From Macrothele yani (lineage: Eukaryota > Arthropoda > Arachnida > Araneae > Macrothelidae), in NCBI GenBank assembly GCA_039090855.1, contig CM077022.1, forward strand, positions 70,332,971 through 70,396,970: a stretch of 64,000 nt of DNA, written 5' to 3'. The position numbers and the translations under genes were made by a program. Each line of letters starts with the position of its first letter. The stretch's first letter is position 1. Below are positions 12,501-27,500 of this stretch, in pieces. Below the pieces are notes generated by a model. It did not search any database. It was given only the letters and a program-made list of their open reading frames with translations, and was not told the DNA's origin.

Positions 12501-15500
12501 AGTGATTGCCGCAGCCGCGGCACACCACCGAACGAGAGGACCGGAATGTTGTGCGGCGGGCATTGACAGCTCGCACCGCCACATGACGAACGTTAGCGCA
12601 CGAATTAGGGTGTGTTGCGCAACAACCTGTGTCAACACGTACCGTTCGACGTCGTCTGCAGGAGCGGGGACACGTCGCACATTGCTCCGATTACCATTGA
12701 CGTTACACCACCGGCGAGTGCGGCGGCAGTGGGCCGTTAAACGCCGCACCTGGACTACGGAATGGCACGACATTGTCTTCTCTGACGAATTCCGCTTCTG
12801 CCTGCCACACCACGATGGTCGGTCCGCGTGTGGCGGTACCGCGGCGAGAGACTGTATGACGCCTGCATTATGCATCGCCATACCGGTCCGTCGGCTGGCG
12901 TTATGGTTTGGGGGCAATTGGATATGACATCCGCAACCCTCTGGTACGCATCGCCGGTACACTCAACAGCCACCGCACCATCTCCGACGTTTTGGAGCCT
13001 GTGGTCCTCCCTTACTTGCAGGACCTGCCAGCGGCCACGTTTCAACAGGACAATGTGCGCCCGCATCGTGCAACAGTTCTTCACTGCCCACCACCAGGTG
13101 TCACTGCTGCCGTGGCCCGCCTGTTCTCCCGATATGTCGCCCATCGAACACGTCTGGTCGTTGATTGGCAACCGAGTGGCCCGGCATGCACCACCCGCGG
13201 CTACGCCTGATTAACTGTAGCAACGTGTGGAAGCAGCCTGGACCGACATACCCCAAGCCCACATCCAAAGTCTCTTTCGTTCGATGCCGCGGCGAGTAGC
13301 GGCCGTTATTGCCAGCCATGGGGGCCACACGAACTATTGATCTCTGCGTGTCCCGCAAGTCGCACGGGCCTGTAAGCTCAATCGTTTCATCTTTGTATCT
13401 GTTGTTATGTGTCCGGTAAATCTGGCTTTGCTATCTCGTGTCCTTCTTGGTGTTGCATTTTGGGTGGCCAGCAGTTTATTTCTGAATGAGTATTTTAAAA
13501 CAGTAACCACGAACAAAGGAACAAGCTTGGTGACCACCAAACCATTATCTCCCCCTTACCCTCAGTCCAACACAATTCTCCCCTCCCGCTCGCAGTAAAT
13601 ATCCCTCGTGTATACTGTATAGCCTGTCTGAAGCAAAACAGAAGTGACAATGACGTCGCGCGAACATTTGTATTTTTTAGAAATGCGACCGAAACTGGAA
13701 TCTTCGTTTTTGTTTTATGTACGTACGTACGACATTTAGAACATCTATATATCCATGCGTTTTCGTAGGTCTCAGTTCAGGCTTGAATGGGAGTTTTTAA
13801 ACTGGAACTATATTATACAGTGGAAGTACACACTCCGTAGCTTTAACTGCATTGTCATGTTAGTTTTGCCCCGAGTAGAGTGTTCAGACAAATAAAGGAA
13901 AGTTGGAGGTCCTTAAACCCCCAAAAGACGCAAGACAAAGATGTAGGCTCAACCGGTAGAAATATCCTGTTGATAGTGTAAGCACGTGCGTGACCTATAC
14001 TTTGGCTTTATCGTGTTTTATCTCTACCCTTTTGACAAGACTGCACTATCCCCAGGCATGGCTACTTCGTACACGATGACAGTCGTTAGACTCACTGTTC
14101 GTCCATCAGATTTCATTGACTAGGAGAGGGTTATTTCCAAGCCACCAATTTAGGGTGAAGCAGGAGGGGAGAAGCGGAGTGTTGACCGCTGAAGATAACA
14201 GGACCCTCTCCTCCAGGAACCTCAACCGCACCACACGGCGAATATTCAGACGAATCTGATGATCCAACCTGCGAAACATAAGTAGAAAAACATGGCGGAA
14301 CGAAGAAAGCAAAACGAGAACTAAACGCCAGGACTGGCGCTTAATCACGTCTTCATCAGTTAACAACTGAGACGGGATCATGGAAGCCCGTCTAGAAAAC
14401 ACAAGACCCTAATATTAGAGAAATGAGTTCGATCTTTCAGTGAGGTCAGTCACGCAGAAACCAGGGCTTTCGATTGGTTTCCAACGCTGTCGTGTGTGAC
14501 GTTAAACACGACGCCGACCTATCAGCCCGCATAACATGAGAGTGACGTCACAAACGGAGGAAACTCTTCACTCTAATGTCATAGTCTCATACTTTCTAGA
14601 CTGCTTTGGACCATGTCATTTCGAGAGAAAAATAAAATGTTACAAGTTAGTAAAATCATGCAATGCATTTATTATAATACGCTTTCCAACATACCAGAAA
14701 TCATTGCTCAAGTTATCACTCAAGTTATGAGGATAATGGCTGTGGAATAAATCTCGGTCCTGTGCCCTGACCTTTGATCCCATTTCGATGATATTCAACA
14801 GAGCCGGTTCAGTATACCTCCGAAATAACATGATAAAGTTTTGTCGCAATGGAGGCATTTTTATGTAAGTTTTGATGCATAAGGGCTATGGAATAGATCC
14901 CGCTCCTGTGTCCTAACCTTTGACCCCATTTCGCCCATTTTCAATAGCATTTGTCCCCAGACAGGCCCCTACAACATACTTACATGTCATCCAAATCGAA
15001 GCATTTTTACATAAGTTATGACGCATAATGGCGATGGAAGTGATTCCGCTCCTACGTCCTGACCTTTGACCCCATTTCGCCCATTTTCAATAGGGTTTGT
15101 CCCTTGGTGGTCCCCTATCACATACTAAATTTTAATCGCAATCGAACCTTTTTTACGTTAGTTATGACGCATAAGCGCAGTGGCATTGATCCCGCTCCTA
15201 TGTCCTGACCTTTGACCCCATTTCGTCCACTTTCGACAGGGTTGGTTCCTTCCCAGGTGTTCCCCTTCGACATAGTAAAGGTTCTTCGAAATCAAATGAT
15301 TTTTACGCTAGTTATCGTGCGGACGGACATACGCACACAACGCGTGACGTAATGAGGCAGATGGGAATCGCGACCATCTGCTCGAAAGAGTGTGACGTCA
15401 TAAAACTTTGATAGGATTCACACACAATGCGTGACGTAATGAGACAGATGGCGTGACCGCGCGCCAACATCTCAATCGCGAGATTGTGACGTCATAAGAT

Positions 15501-18500
15501 TTCTAAGGATGGGCCACATTAATGGGACAACGCCATGACACTAAAAACGTGGTAATTCGGGGTGGTTATATAACGCACTAAACAAATTTTCCTAAAGTCG
15601 ATATCAAGCTAAATCGATTTCTAGTACCAGAAAACGGTAGGTTAACGACTTTCATCAAAATCCTTAGAGCCGTTTTCAAAATAAAATTTACATACATACA
15701 AGAATTGCTCCTTTAATAGTATGGGATAAGGGCGATGGAATGGATCCCGATCCTATGTGCTGACCTTTGATCCCATTTCCAATAGGGCTCGTCGCCAGGT
15801 GGTCCCCTACCACATACTAAAATTTCATCGAAATCGAACCATTTTTACGCGAGTTATCGTGCCGAAAGACAGCCAAACGGACAGATGGATGGACGGACGG
15901 ACGGACGGACAAAACTGGAGCATATACGCTTTTTCAACCTACGGTTGGAAAGCGTAAAAAATGGTTGAACTATGAAATAGGTCAGATTGGGCAGTGGAGT
16001 TGCCACTTCCTGCTAGCTTAATTAAACATCAATAGCTATGAATAGCTGCGATGTTTAATTTCAACAACTTTGTAACATCAATATATTAGTCACATGGTCA
16101 GCTCAAGACGTGAGGAGTCTACTCCCTAAATAACTGGTAACAAGTTATCCCAGGGAGAGGCCACATTAGGTCAGTGTTCACGCGTGTAACATTTTAAATA
16201 ACTGTTTCGTGAGAAAGAATTTATTTTCTGAAGGCTAATTCAACCCGACATAACCTGGATAAAGCACAGAAATATGGTGGCATCTATTATTTATTGAACT
16301 GAAAGCATCTAGGAGCTAAAACTGTAGTAAAAGTTTCTTCACGATAGAAGTTTTACCACTAATCTCAAACAAAACCTTTGAAAAAAATGAAGAAATGTTT
16401 TTTCACGTTCACTGAATTCATACAACAACTTGACTCCCTTTTTCAAACTTTGTCAAGTTTAGGAAAAGAATCTGCGTTACAGAGAAATGATTTAGTGCAC
16501 ATTTAGAATTTCATATTTTTCAATTATGATAAATTGGAATGTTTTTACATAGATCTTTCTCGTTCAGCATTTTTTGGAAAACTGTTCTTGCACGAAAATG
16601 TTTCAACAAAGAAAATACCTGCATATGTTCCCTTCCACTGACATAACATAAGAACGTTTCTCGTGAACTGCACGCTCATAGCACTTTAATGTTTTACCGG
16701 AATTTAAAACTTATTAGGAATATACATTTTTTCCCTTAAGGTGGACGTCAAGTAATTTTTGGGCGCCCCGGTGGCGCAGTGGTCTAAGGCGTTGGCCTCT
16801 GATTATTCGTCCGTAAGGGGTCCGGGTTCGAATCCCGGTCAGGCATGGATGTTGTGTTTGTCTTACGGCACTGGCTCTCTCCCTTCCCTGGAACCAGTGA
16901 CCCTAAATTAGGGACGGGCGACTGCTTATAGCCCATTGAGTTGCTCACGGTGGTCGTTAAACCTCCAATCAAAAAAAAAAAAAAAAAAACTTCTGTACAC
17001 ATTTTCTTCACAATTAATGCGTTCCCAAGGATGAAAATTTGAACATCGATTAAAATAGCTTCATTTTATAACTTGGAATATTTAATATTTTCTAAAACAA
17101 CCATAATTATGCAATCCAACATTTGTTTGTCTACTGACGTCATCAAAGTACAGGTCTCGCCATCTTTTTTCTGGTTCCAACACCACCAAAGGAGAAGTTA
17201 TTGATTTTTAATATAATTATGTTTATGTTTTAGGAAATATTAAGTATTCCAAGTTATAATATGAAATTATTTTAATCGATGTTCAAATGTTCATCCTTGG
17301 GAACGCCTTAATTGTGAAGGAAATGTGTACAAAAGTTTTTCCATTGGAAGTACAGGAAGCAAAATAATTTGACGTCCACCTTAATAATGAGGTGCCCACA
17401 TCTTGGAAACGTTTGTTGTCAAGTCATTCTTGATAAGTTTGGGAAAGATTTCGGCCAATTCGAAAAGTTTGTGGCTTCAGTTTCAGTCATTCTTCAAGAT
17501 GACCTCTCTGCAATCGAGAAGGAAGGCTCTCCAACTCAAGTTCCTGCACGGAATCATCCATGGAGAGATTGATGATTCTCAAATTGTAAACCAAGTAAGC
17601 TCCCGTGTCCCACGTCTACCGAGTTCAAAATGTGAGCTAGAAACAGTGCTGGAAAAAATTATCCGTTATGCAAAATGTATAGACTTTACAACTCACTTGA
17701 AGAATGTCCAGATATTTTTAATGTAAATCATATTTTTTTCGTAAAGCATGCTTTGCAAGACTGTAAATATCATTATAGCAATTCCTGTAACTAGATATAC
17801 CATCTGTAGGGATGTGCTTACAAATAAATAAATAAGTAATTTTCGAGTAAAAAATTTCACTACACGAGAAATGACTCACAAATTGAATACCTACAGATAC
17901 CACTGTGGAAACAGAAATCAGTTTTCTTATGACACTGTACAAAACTTGAAAAGTTTTAAAAATGTAATGAATAATACCATACCTGGAGGCCATGTGTTAA
18001 TAAGCGTGCATAAGAAGGCGTGAATAGTCTCAGTTGACTGAGAGTCATATCCTTGAGGTCCGTTACGATTACGAATCCGTTTATTTGGGTCAGTGGATGT
18101 TGCAAAGCGTAGATAATCAGAGTAATCACACCAGCAAAAAGTTCATCTAAGGTGACTTCATTCGGATTCCAGTTGGCTAAAATGATTGAAAACTTATTAG
18201 TAAGTTGATTATCAACTACATAATATTCAAACTTTTGAGCAAATGGCTTCAGTCTTAGAATTAAAAATGTAATGAATAATACCATACCTGAGGAAATAAT
18301 ATTCAGTATTTTTGTGGAAGCAGTGGAAACGGTGTGGATTTGCCTTCAGTGAATCCAAAGGAGCTCATTAACATCGAAACCACAGGCTGGAGCTTCTTTC
18401 TAATCGTTCGAGTTTGGCTCGTGTTCGGGATCCAGATGAAACGTTGTGCCCAGTCAGGTGGTACAAGTCTGGAAACAAAAATCGCCCGTTCATGTCACTT

Positions 18501-21500
18501 GTCACCAGATGGCGCTACCAACATGTGGGCCGATGACTCCACACAACCTATGCTTCCTTGTGGAAGGAAGGGGCAGAAGAAGTATTCGTTTTTAAAGAAT
18601 GCTTGGAATTGAAAAAACAAAACCTGAACCCTCCGTAAACATGCACTTTTGTGTCTACAAGGGGCAATGTCGTCAACCATAGCGGTATAAATGCATATTT
18701 ATGTTTGATAATTGTACAGATTGGTAGGCACGCATTGTATTTCATGCTTCCGCACCTTTATGTAAGATAATTTCATTTTTTGTATGAAGAACAAGTTTAA
18801 GGCTGCGGTCCGTAGTTTTTTCCATCGTAAAATAGCTTTTTTTTTTTTTTTAACGAAATGTTTATGCGTGCTTGCTATTGTTTCACGCGCGCCGCCATTT
18901 ACACAACATATACAGTCAATGGACAAAACATTAGACATACCTACCTAATAGCGCGCTGGTCCCCCTCTAGCGTGAATAACAGCATGTACACGCCGAGGGA
19001 ATATGAACTTCCATTATGCATGGCTTTTATCGATTATGAAAAGGCCTTTGATTCGGTGAAATCATCAGCAGTTACAATGGCTTTGAAATTCTGCGGTATT
19101 GAAGATGCATACATTAATATTATTCATAACATCTATGAAAATGCAAATGCAAAGATTCGGCTATTTCAGAATAGAGCATCCATAAAAATTGGAAAGGGAG
19201 TGAGACAAGGTGACACTATGTCTCCCAAACTCTTTAATGACCCATTGGAAAATGTCTTTCAATCAATGAACTGGGAAAGCAAAGGGATAAAGGTTAATGG
19301 AGATTATCTAACTCCCCTTCGTTTTGCTGATTACGTAGTCATTTTTGCAACTACTCCATCAGAGCTGCAGAGTATGATCCAGGAACTTGCTGACAAGAGT
19401 AAAGAAGTGGGATTAAAAATGAACTTTCAGAAGACAAAAGTGATGCACAATGCTTTTACAAGAAATGAAGATTTATCGATTGATGGAGAAAAGCTGGAGA
19501 TAATAGATGCGTACGTTTATCTTGGACAGCAGTTATCAAGTGAGGGTCACAATGATGAAGAAATTAATCGGCATATAAAACTTGCCTGGGTTTGGAAGAA
19601 ACAGTATAATTTTCAAGAGCAATATGCCATTATGTCTTAAAAGAAAAGTGTTTGATCAATGCATCCTTCCTGTACTTACATATAGTGCAGAGACGTGGAC
19701 CTTAACTAAAAGAGACATACAAAGACTGCAGGCAACTCAAAGAAGCATGGAGAGATGCATGCTTGATGTAACCAGGAGAGATAAGAAGAGGAACTCGTGG
19801 ATCAGAAAAATGACAAGAGTGGAAGACATCATGATCAGAGTAAAATCCCTGAAATGGCAATGGGCTGGGCAGATTTCCAGAAGAACAGACCATCGATGGA
19901 GAGCTGAAATTTTAGACTATATTCCGAGGGACAGGAAAAGACCCAGAAGAAGACCACATGGGAAGATTCGAAAGTATGCGGGAGTAACATGGAGGAGACT
20001 AGCACAAGACAGACCGTTGTGGAAGAAACTTGGGGAGACCTTCATCCAGCCGTGGATTGATAATGGTTGACAATGATGATAACGCGCGGAGGCATCGGCT
20101 CCACCAGATGCCAGAGCGCTTCCAGAGGTAATGCTAGCTATGCCTGTTGTGGTATTGTCCACAACTCCACCAGAGACGTCGGTCCAAGATCCCTGGATCT
20201 GACGTTCTGCTCCACTGCATTCAAGAGAGCTTCCACAGGGTTTAAATCCTGGGACTTTGGAGGCCACCAGATGATTCCAAACTCAGATGAGTGTTTTTTG
20301 AGCCATGCCTGGGTGGTTGTTGCCAGGTGCAGCGGCTCATTGTCCTTCTGAAACAGACCATCGGCAGCATAATGCGCAAAGGCCATGAAAGAGTGTCGGC
20401 GATCAGCCAGCACACGCTGGTAGCACGCAGCAGTTAATGATCCCTCTAGACACACTAAGGGACCTAATGTGTTCCATGAGAAGGTTTCCAAAATCAGTAC
20501 AGAGGCACCACTGCCTTGAACAGAGTCAAACTGACACGACTTGGCCATGTCCTCATGCTGTCGACACAACACCCGAACCCTTCCTTTATCTCGGTACCAC
20601 TAAACACGGGATTCGTCTTATCACACGACGGGGTGCCACTATGCAGAGATCCAGTTTTAATGTTCCTAGTAGAGGTCTGCACGGGCCTTGATTTGGAAAG
20701 CCCGGCCCGTATATTTCTCCTGTTTCCAAGGCCCGGGCCGGCCCGAAAAATTTCAACAATTACCAAATCACGAATTTGACACCTGGTGCACTCGGTCATT
20801 CGACTCCTGAAGAGTTTTCTTAATTGCTACACGTATTCTATTACAATAAACGTTAATTCAGAATATTTCTGAGACTGTATAAGTCACGTGACGTCCGAGA
20901 AAGGGGGGGGGTGTATACTCAAACATATTGCATGAAAAGGACAATTTCCATGCCTTTCAAATTTTCTTGGTTTTTAAATTATCATTCCCTATCACCAGAC
21001 CCGGAAATATCCTTGGGGATAAGGAGGGAAGGGGTTAATTCGAAAAGTACAAAATCTCCAGAATTATGAGTCCGGTAGTTCTACTGGGAGAAGATTTTAT
21101 GGCTTTATAAACTGCACTTATCTCTACTGGCATATGATATCGCTGGAACCCAATATGTCTCTCGTGTGGGGGGGGACACGTTTGTGCCGCTTAAGATGTG
21201 ATGTTCCAGATTTTGTGCTATCGTAACTCAAAACGTTTTTGCATGTAGAGCACTGCATAACGTTTTCTGGCTGACTAGTTTCAGAACGGGACAGTAATTT
21301 TAAATATTTCCAAATATCGCTTTTCCCCCCTTTGCATTGTCTACAAGCACATATTCACCGGAAGCAATTTTTTCGCGAAAATCTTTCGCTTTCTTTAACT
21401 CCATAATAAGTCTGAAAGAGTATTTATCAGCAACACTGAACTGAGCACATGGTAAGGGGAAACAACGACAGACTGCCCAGCTAATCAGTGTCACAGAAGT

Positions 21501-24500
21501 TTTGAAAACGGCTGCCTGAGAGTACAAATGGGGAAAATACGGCACAGATTTCTACACAGAAGTAAGTTTCTCCCAGCCCATTTGTCCCGTGCCATTTAAG
21601 ACAACTTAAAAGCTTTTCATACATCTAGAGAACAAAGTGCCGCCGACCAGAACAATACAAAAGGTCGTCTGCGAGCGGGTGGCTTGGTTTAGAAATGCTG
21701 CAGTTAATAGCCTGTCCTGAAGCATGAGAGGAGGGTGAGAGAGAGAAGGGACCACATTCCCATTGAAAAACTAAGGGAGCTGAACTACTCCAATTGTTTT
21801 GTAGGACGGGAGGATGTCGTAAAACTTCTATTTTTTCCATCAGCGGAAATTATTAAATCTTATCCTGCTGCTGTATGTTGCGAGTTTTCCACCAAACGAG
21901 AAAGGCATCGCACAGCGATTGTTTTGCTCATAAAAAAAAACCCTGCTCGGCCAGTGTCTGTTTGACACGGGAGAGACAGGGAGGAAGACACACAGAGTGT
22001 TTCCAAAGGTCTCGACCAAACGTGCACAGACAAACAAGTTCCTGAATCAAGTACTCAGCGGCCATGGCATCTGCCCTGAATACTTAGTCAGATTCGCAAT
22101 CAGGAACTGCACTTGTCCCTGCGGAAATCGGGCGGCAAGCATTGAACACTGCGTGCTCGATTGCAGTGGCTTTGCCGAAGGAACAAACACACTGATCCCA
22201 GGTGTGCAAAGAACGAGAAGAATGGATCTTCTCATCCAATCCTCCGTTAACAGGAGGGGGATAATAGCCCTAGTAGAGAGGCTAACCCTCCAGCAGCACA
22301 CGATTTTCCCCAGTCAAACGGAAACCGAGTCGCAAGAGGTGAACGTGCACACTGAAAGCGACTCTGACTCGGTATGAGGGCAAAATTCAGAAGACAAGAG
22401 GTACGAGTATTAACCATGTAAATACACAAGTTTTAATCTCTCAGTGTTGTAAGTCCTAAGCATGAAGAGAGTGTATATATGCGTGTAAATTCGTTGCTGT
22501 CAATAAGGGGAAATGATTCCTCTAAAAACTCAAAGCTGTTTGAGGGGTAGACAATCTCCCAGTCAACCCTAAAAATTGAACGGCCTATCCCGCCAGTCAG
22601 TGCGGGAACCCAGCCGAAGTGCGCTAGGTATTCTGCTAGCAGCACATCGCTGGCTAGTCTCTGGACCACGGGGGTGGCCGACGCCCGAACCAGCGTCTCA
22701 AGGCAGGAACACTGTTGCAACATTTCAAACAAAATCCAAGGAGTTCCATTAGTCCCCGAGGAGTCAAGCACTTTGGCGGAACGGGACAAAGTAATCAGTA
22801 AATATTACTATAAATATTGAAGGCCCGGATCGGCCCGTTTTCCCAACTTCGAAATGAGCAAAGGCCAGACCCGGCCTGGGCCCGTGCAGACCTCTAGTTC
22901 CTAGCACCACGCAAGGTGTAATTTCCAAAGACGAGCAGTCAGCAGTGGTACACGAGTAGAACATAGGCTTCCGTATCTCAGGGTATGCAGCATGAGCCAT
23001 ATCATTCGCTCGTTGACGCTGCTTGTTCCGTCAACATTTAGCTGGATGTCATATGCACTGCAGTTTCCAAGCGATCGGTTTGTACGAGCCTGGCTAATCT
23101 ATGTCGACCTCGGTAATCAATTGCGTGTGGTCGGCCACCTCTTGCTCTCTGGGTGCTGCTACGTCCGTCGATGGTGCACTCTCGGTACAACCTTGATACG
23201 GTTGCCTTCTGGAACCCTTGGGTAATGGGATGACCCATCTGTCTTGCGCCGACAATGCGTTCACGATCAAAATGGGTCAAATCACCACGTTTACCCATGT
23301 TCGTCGATTGCGAAACATTGTTGATACATTTACGGAAGATCAGATCAGATCATATGTAGAGGATTTTAGGAAAGGGGTGTCTGACCCCAGGTCTTAAATA
23401 ACCCTTGGAGATAGGAGATTTGAGCTAGAGTGCCCGATAGCAAAGTGACACGGAAGCGAGGTAGAAGACGCCCTTATTTACTACCGGGGGGGCAGTCCCC
23501 GGGGTCCGACGGCTTAACGCGCCCATCCGACGCACGGCGGATATTTAGTGGATCGAGCGTTCGTACCTGCCTGGGATCGAATCCGAGGCCTTCTCCGTGG
23601 CAGTCACGAACATTGATCACTAGACCATCCGCGGCCCACACTGTTGGGAAGATCAGATCATATGTAGAGGATTTTAGGAAGGAAGTGTCTGACCACAGGT
23701 CTTAAACAACCTTTAGAAATAGGAAAATAGGAGATTTGGCTAGAGTGCCCGATAGGAAATATGATACGGAAGCGAGGTAAAAAGGGGAAGATCCTTCAGT
23801 TTGGGTCAGTTGTCTGTGTAAGTTTAGCTACAGTAGTGTACATACATGGGCTATTTATGTTACACAGAATTTGCTAACGTTTATTCTCACGAGTTTATTT
23901 CGATGTTCTAACTTAAATATGCACACTGGAAAAAACTAATGAGGCCTAAGTACGTGTAATGACGAACTTGCGTTTATCTAAAGTGTCTAATAACATGCAT
24001 TGATAATCATAATAAATTACACTGGCGGAAAGTGAAAACAGAACACCAAGAAGGAGACGTCTGATACCAACGAAATTTGTACAGCATAATAACGGAATAC
24101 AGAGGATAACGTGATCAAAACATTATGGCAAAATAAAGCTGTATTTTCTGGTAAACTGAAAAATAACATTTCCATGTAACATGGTTAGTACGAGGTTGAA
24201 CCGCCATGAACAGCATCACACTGTGCAATTCTGGCATGGAGTCTGTCGTACAGATGTTGGATGTAAGTTTGGGGTATTAAGTTCCAAGCATCCTCAACCT
24301 GGACGCGTAAATCGGGGATGGTCGTGGGTGGCCGTGGAGACCGGATAAGTCGTTGTCCTATAAAATTCCACACGTGCTCAATGGGGGACACATCCGGTGA
24401 ACGTGCAGGCCATGGAAGTTTTCTCACACCCTGAAGTGCATAATGCGTTGCACGTACCGTGTGTGGGCGTGCGTTATCTTACTGGAAAACACCACGATGT

Positions 24501-27500
24501 ACCGACCTTACAAATGACACAACAACGGGCTGAATGATGTTGTTCATGTAGGAGCTGCTGTTTAACGTACCCGGTACAAACACTAGTTGTGTACGGTAGT
24601 GATAGCTCATCGTTCCCCATACCAGGAGACTAGGTGTAGGCCCTGTGTGTCGCTGGCGGATGCAAGAAGGGTGGAGACGCTTACCTGTGCATCTGCGAAC
24701 ACGCATACAGCCATCGGAAGCTCCCAAGCAGAATCTGCTTTCATCGCTGAACACGACAGATCGCCATTGCGTTCTTCAGTGCAGACGTTGGAAACACCAC
24801 TGCAGCCGTTCCTGACGGTGGGCTGGAGTCAGAGGTACACATGCCAGAGGCACACGTGCACGTAGTCCTGCATCCAGTAGACGGTTGCGGATTGTTCGCA
24901 CAGTCACCTCAGGTGCAACGGCAGCTCGGATGTGCGTCGCAGTGGATGTTCTGCTTGACAACGCCGCTCTTCTTATGCGTCGATCGGTCAGCTCATCAGT
25001 CCGTCCCTGACTCCCGGTTCCACGTCTTCTCGTGTGGGAATGTTCCTCGGACCATCTACGCCACCATCGTACAACCACCGATACTTCCCGTCCAATTCGC
25101 TCCGCAATACGACGATACGACCACCCGGCCTCGCGGAGTTTGACTAGATGACCTCGCTCAAAGTCCGATAACTGCTGCAATCGTACACGTCTTCTATGTC
25201 CAGGCATTGCAGTTTCTTCAGGGTCTTCGCACTTGTCCGTACGCCGACGAGTGATTACATTCACTTCGCCGTACTCCTTAAATACCACCGACGATAATTT
25301 GCATATTATGCCGTGCTGTGGCGTAAACGCCCACCGGTTGGTCCCGAAATTAACATCACACCTACGTAAACTCAACCCCATTAACATATGTACATTTCAT
25401 GATCGTCCGCCAATTCCTTCTTGGTGTTCTTTTTTCACTTTCCGCCAGTGTATATAGTGTGTTCGTGTGCTAAAAATCGGATTATATCATTTTAGTGCTC
25501 ATATCTTCTTAGTTGCACCTGATGCAGTAGTACCGACTCATTTTCGATCTCGTCCATGACGTTGTGTTAACCCTTCAGGTGGCAGAAACTTTGGGAGAGG
25601 CAATGCGAATTTTTTTTCATGTGTGTAACAGAAGACTCCCCTTTCTGTAGTATTCGTAATTGTTAAGATGCGCAAATATGCGTTCTCGCTCCTATTAGTC
25701 TGGAAATTTCTTCGACGCAATATTGTGTTTTTGCGGCATTTCAACGGGCTTTCAATGAACGCATTATTGCGTCGTCGCCGCTTTGGGCACAGAAACCTCC
25801 GAACGTATATATGCGTGCTTGCCACCCAGAGGGTTAAAATTAGTTGTAAAGTATTGTTAAGAAGATAATTCCCACAGGTGCGCAAGATCATTTATGCAAA
25901 TGAAACCAGAAATTGAATCACTCAAGTTTTACTTAATTTTATTTGGACTTTCTTTCAAATGTGGTGAGAAGAAACAAGTTTATATTTTGCATATGCACCG
26001 ATGAGCCATTACATTATGACCACCCCCAGCCTAGAGAAATGAGCGCGCCTGGAGACCGAACGGTGGAGCAGGTTAAGTTTTTTTTTTTTTTTTTTTTTTG
26101 GTTGGAGGTTTAACGACCACCGTGAGCAACTCAATGGGCTATAAGCAGTCGCCCGTCCCTAATTTAGGGTCACTGGTTCCAGGGAAGGGAGAGAGCCAGT
26201 GCCATAAGACAAACACAACATCCATGCTTCACCGGGATTCGAACCCGGACCCCGTTCGGACGAATGATCAGAGGCCATCGCTTAGACCACTGCGCCACCG
26301 GGGCGGCCAGGTTAAGTTTACAGAGCAGTATATATACAACCCGACGACCGGCTTTCGGTTAATAGTGTGTTCGGGGTCAGAATGGGAAAAAGCTGTCGAT
26401 TTATCGGAGTTTGATAAAGGGCAAATTCTGATAGCACGGCGCCTCGGATCTACGATCTCGGAAACGTTGCGGTTTGTGGGTTGTTCACGTGCCGCTGTAA
26501 TGCGTACGTATCAAAAGTGGTGAACAAATGGCCAAACGACGAACAGTCGTCCAGCCGTGTGTCGTCCGCAGATCATTGATGCCAGAGGGGTGAAGAGACT
26601 CGCGCAATGTTCACAGCGGCCGCAGGACCACAGTGCAACAAATCACCCGCAGCCTCAACATTGGTGATCAGGGCAATGTGTTACACCACACAGTTCATTG
26701 CAGCCTTCTGCGCATGGGCCTGCGTAGCTGAAGACCCCAGCCGGGTCCGTATGTTCAGTGCACGTCATCACCAACAACGCATGAAATGGGAGATCGGACC
26801 GTGTATGGTTGAAAGAAAGTGACCTGGTCTGATGAATCAAGATTCCTGGTGCATCACGTAGGTGGCCGAGCCCGGATACGCCGATTACCAACGGAGGCTA
26901 TGACACCAGGATGCACTGTTGGGCGGAAACAGGTCGGCGACGGTGGTGTTATACTGTGGGCGACATTTTCTTGGGACATTTTAGGCGCCATTATCCCAAA
27001 AGCACGATCTCTGACAGCTGTCAGGTATCTGAATATCGTTGCCGACCAAGTTGTCCCATTCATGGCAACTGTGTTCCCTGCTGGTGATGGCCATTACCAA
27101 CAGGATAATGCTCCATGCCACACTGCCAGAATCGTCAAGGAGTGGTTCGAGGAACATGATAGTGACTTCCTGTTAATACAAATTCACCTGACATGAACCC
27201 AACCGAACATTTGTGATTGGACTTGGAAAAGCGGGTTCTAGCTAAATCACCACCACCCCGAAATGTACGGGAACTGGAGGACCTGCTGTTGACATTATGG
27301 TACCAGATACCCTAGGATACCTATCGCTTCCTCATAATCGATGCTTTGCTGAGTGGCCGCTGTTTTGTGGGCTGAAGGGGGTCCTACAGCTTAGTAAGTA
27401 AGTAGGTGGTGATAATGTAATGGCTTATCGGTGAATACTTTTTGTGTTCATCCCTGCAAAAAATGCTTTAAAACGTTCAACTGTCTTAGCCTTGCCTGCG

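Larger units (their letters stand above)
18911..23335 (-). mobile_element. Tc1-like element (family E) split by RTE and hAT insertions
   Basis: Read on the minus strand: N-terminus MGKRGDLTHFDRERIVGARQ from 23298; then a hAT element (22896-20670); then the catalytic part MLCRQHEDMAKSC.. with FSWNTLGPLV, FQKDN (second D) and WWPPKSQDLNPVEALLN (E); then a RTE fragment (about 20075-18993); then the end AVIHARGGP and an inverted end GGACAAAACATTAGACATAC at about 18919. The first catalytic D region is lost or scrambled at the hAT junction. The right inverted end is missing, apparently replaced by SINE-B copies. Confidence 0.8.

Noticed and set aside
12098..12962. Long minus-strand open frames opposite the family D Tc1 elements
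   Set aside because: Shadows of a GC-rich transposase on the plus strand, where the catalytic motifs are.
17956..18290. Duplicated exon 3 (mutually exclusive exon) suggested by the duplicate donor
   Set aside because: Translation before the upstream copy shows no CRAL-TRIO sequence; only 30 bp are duplicated.
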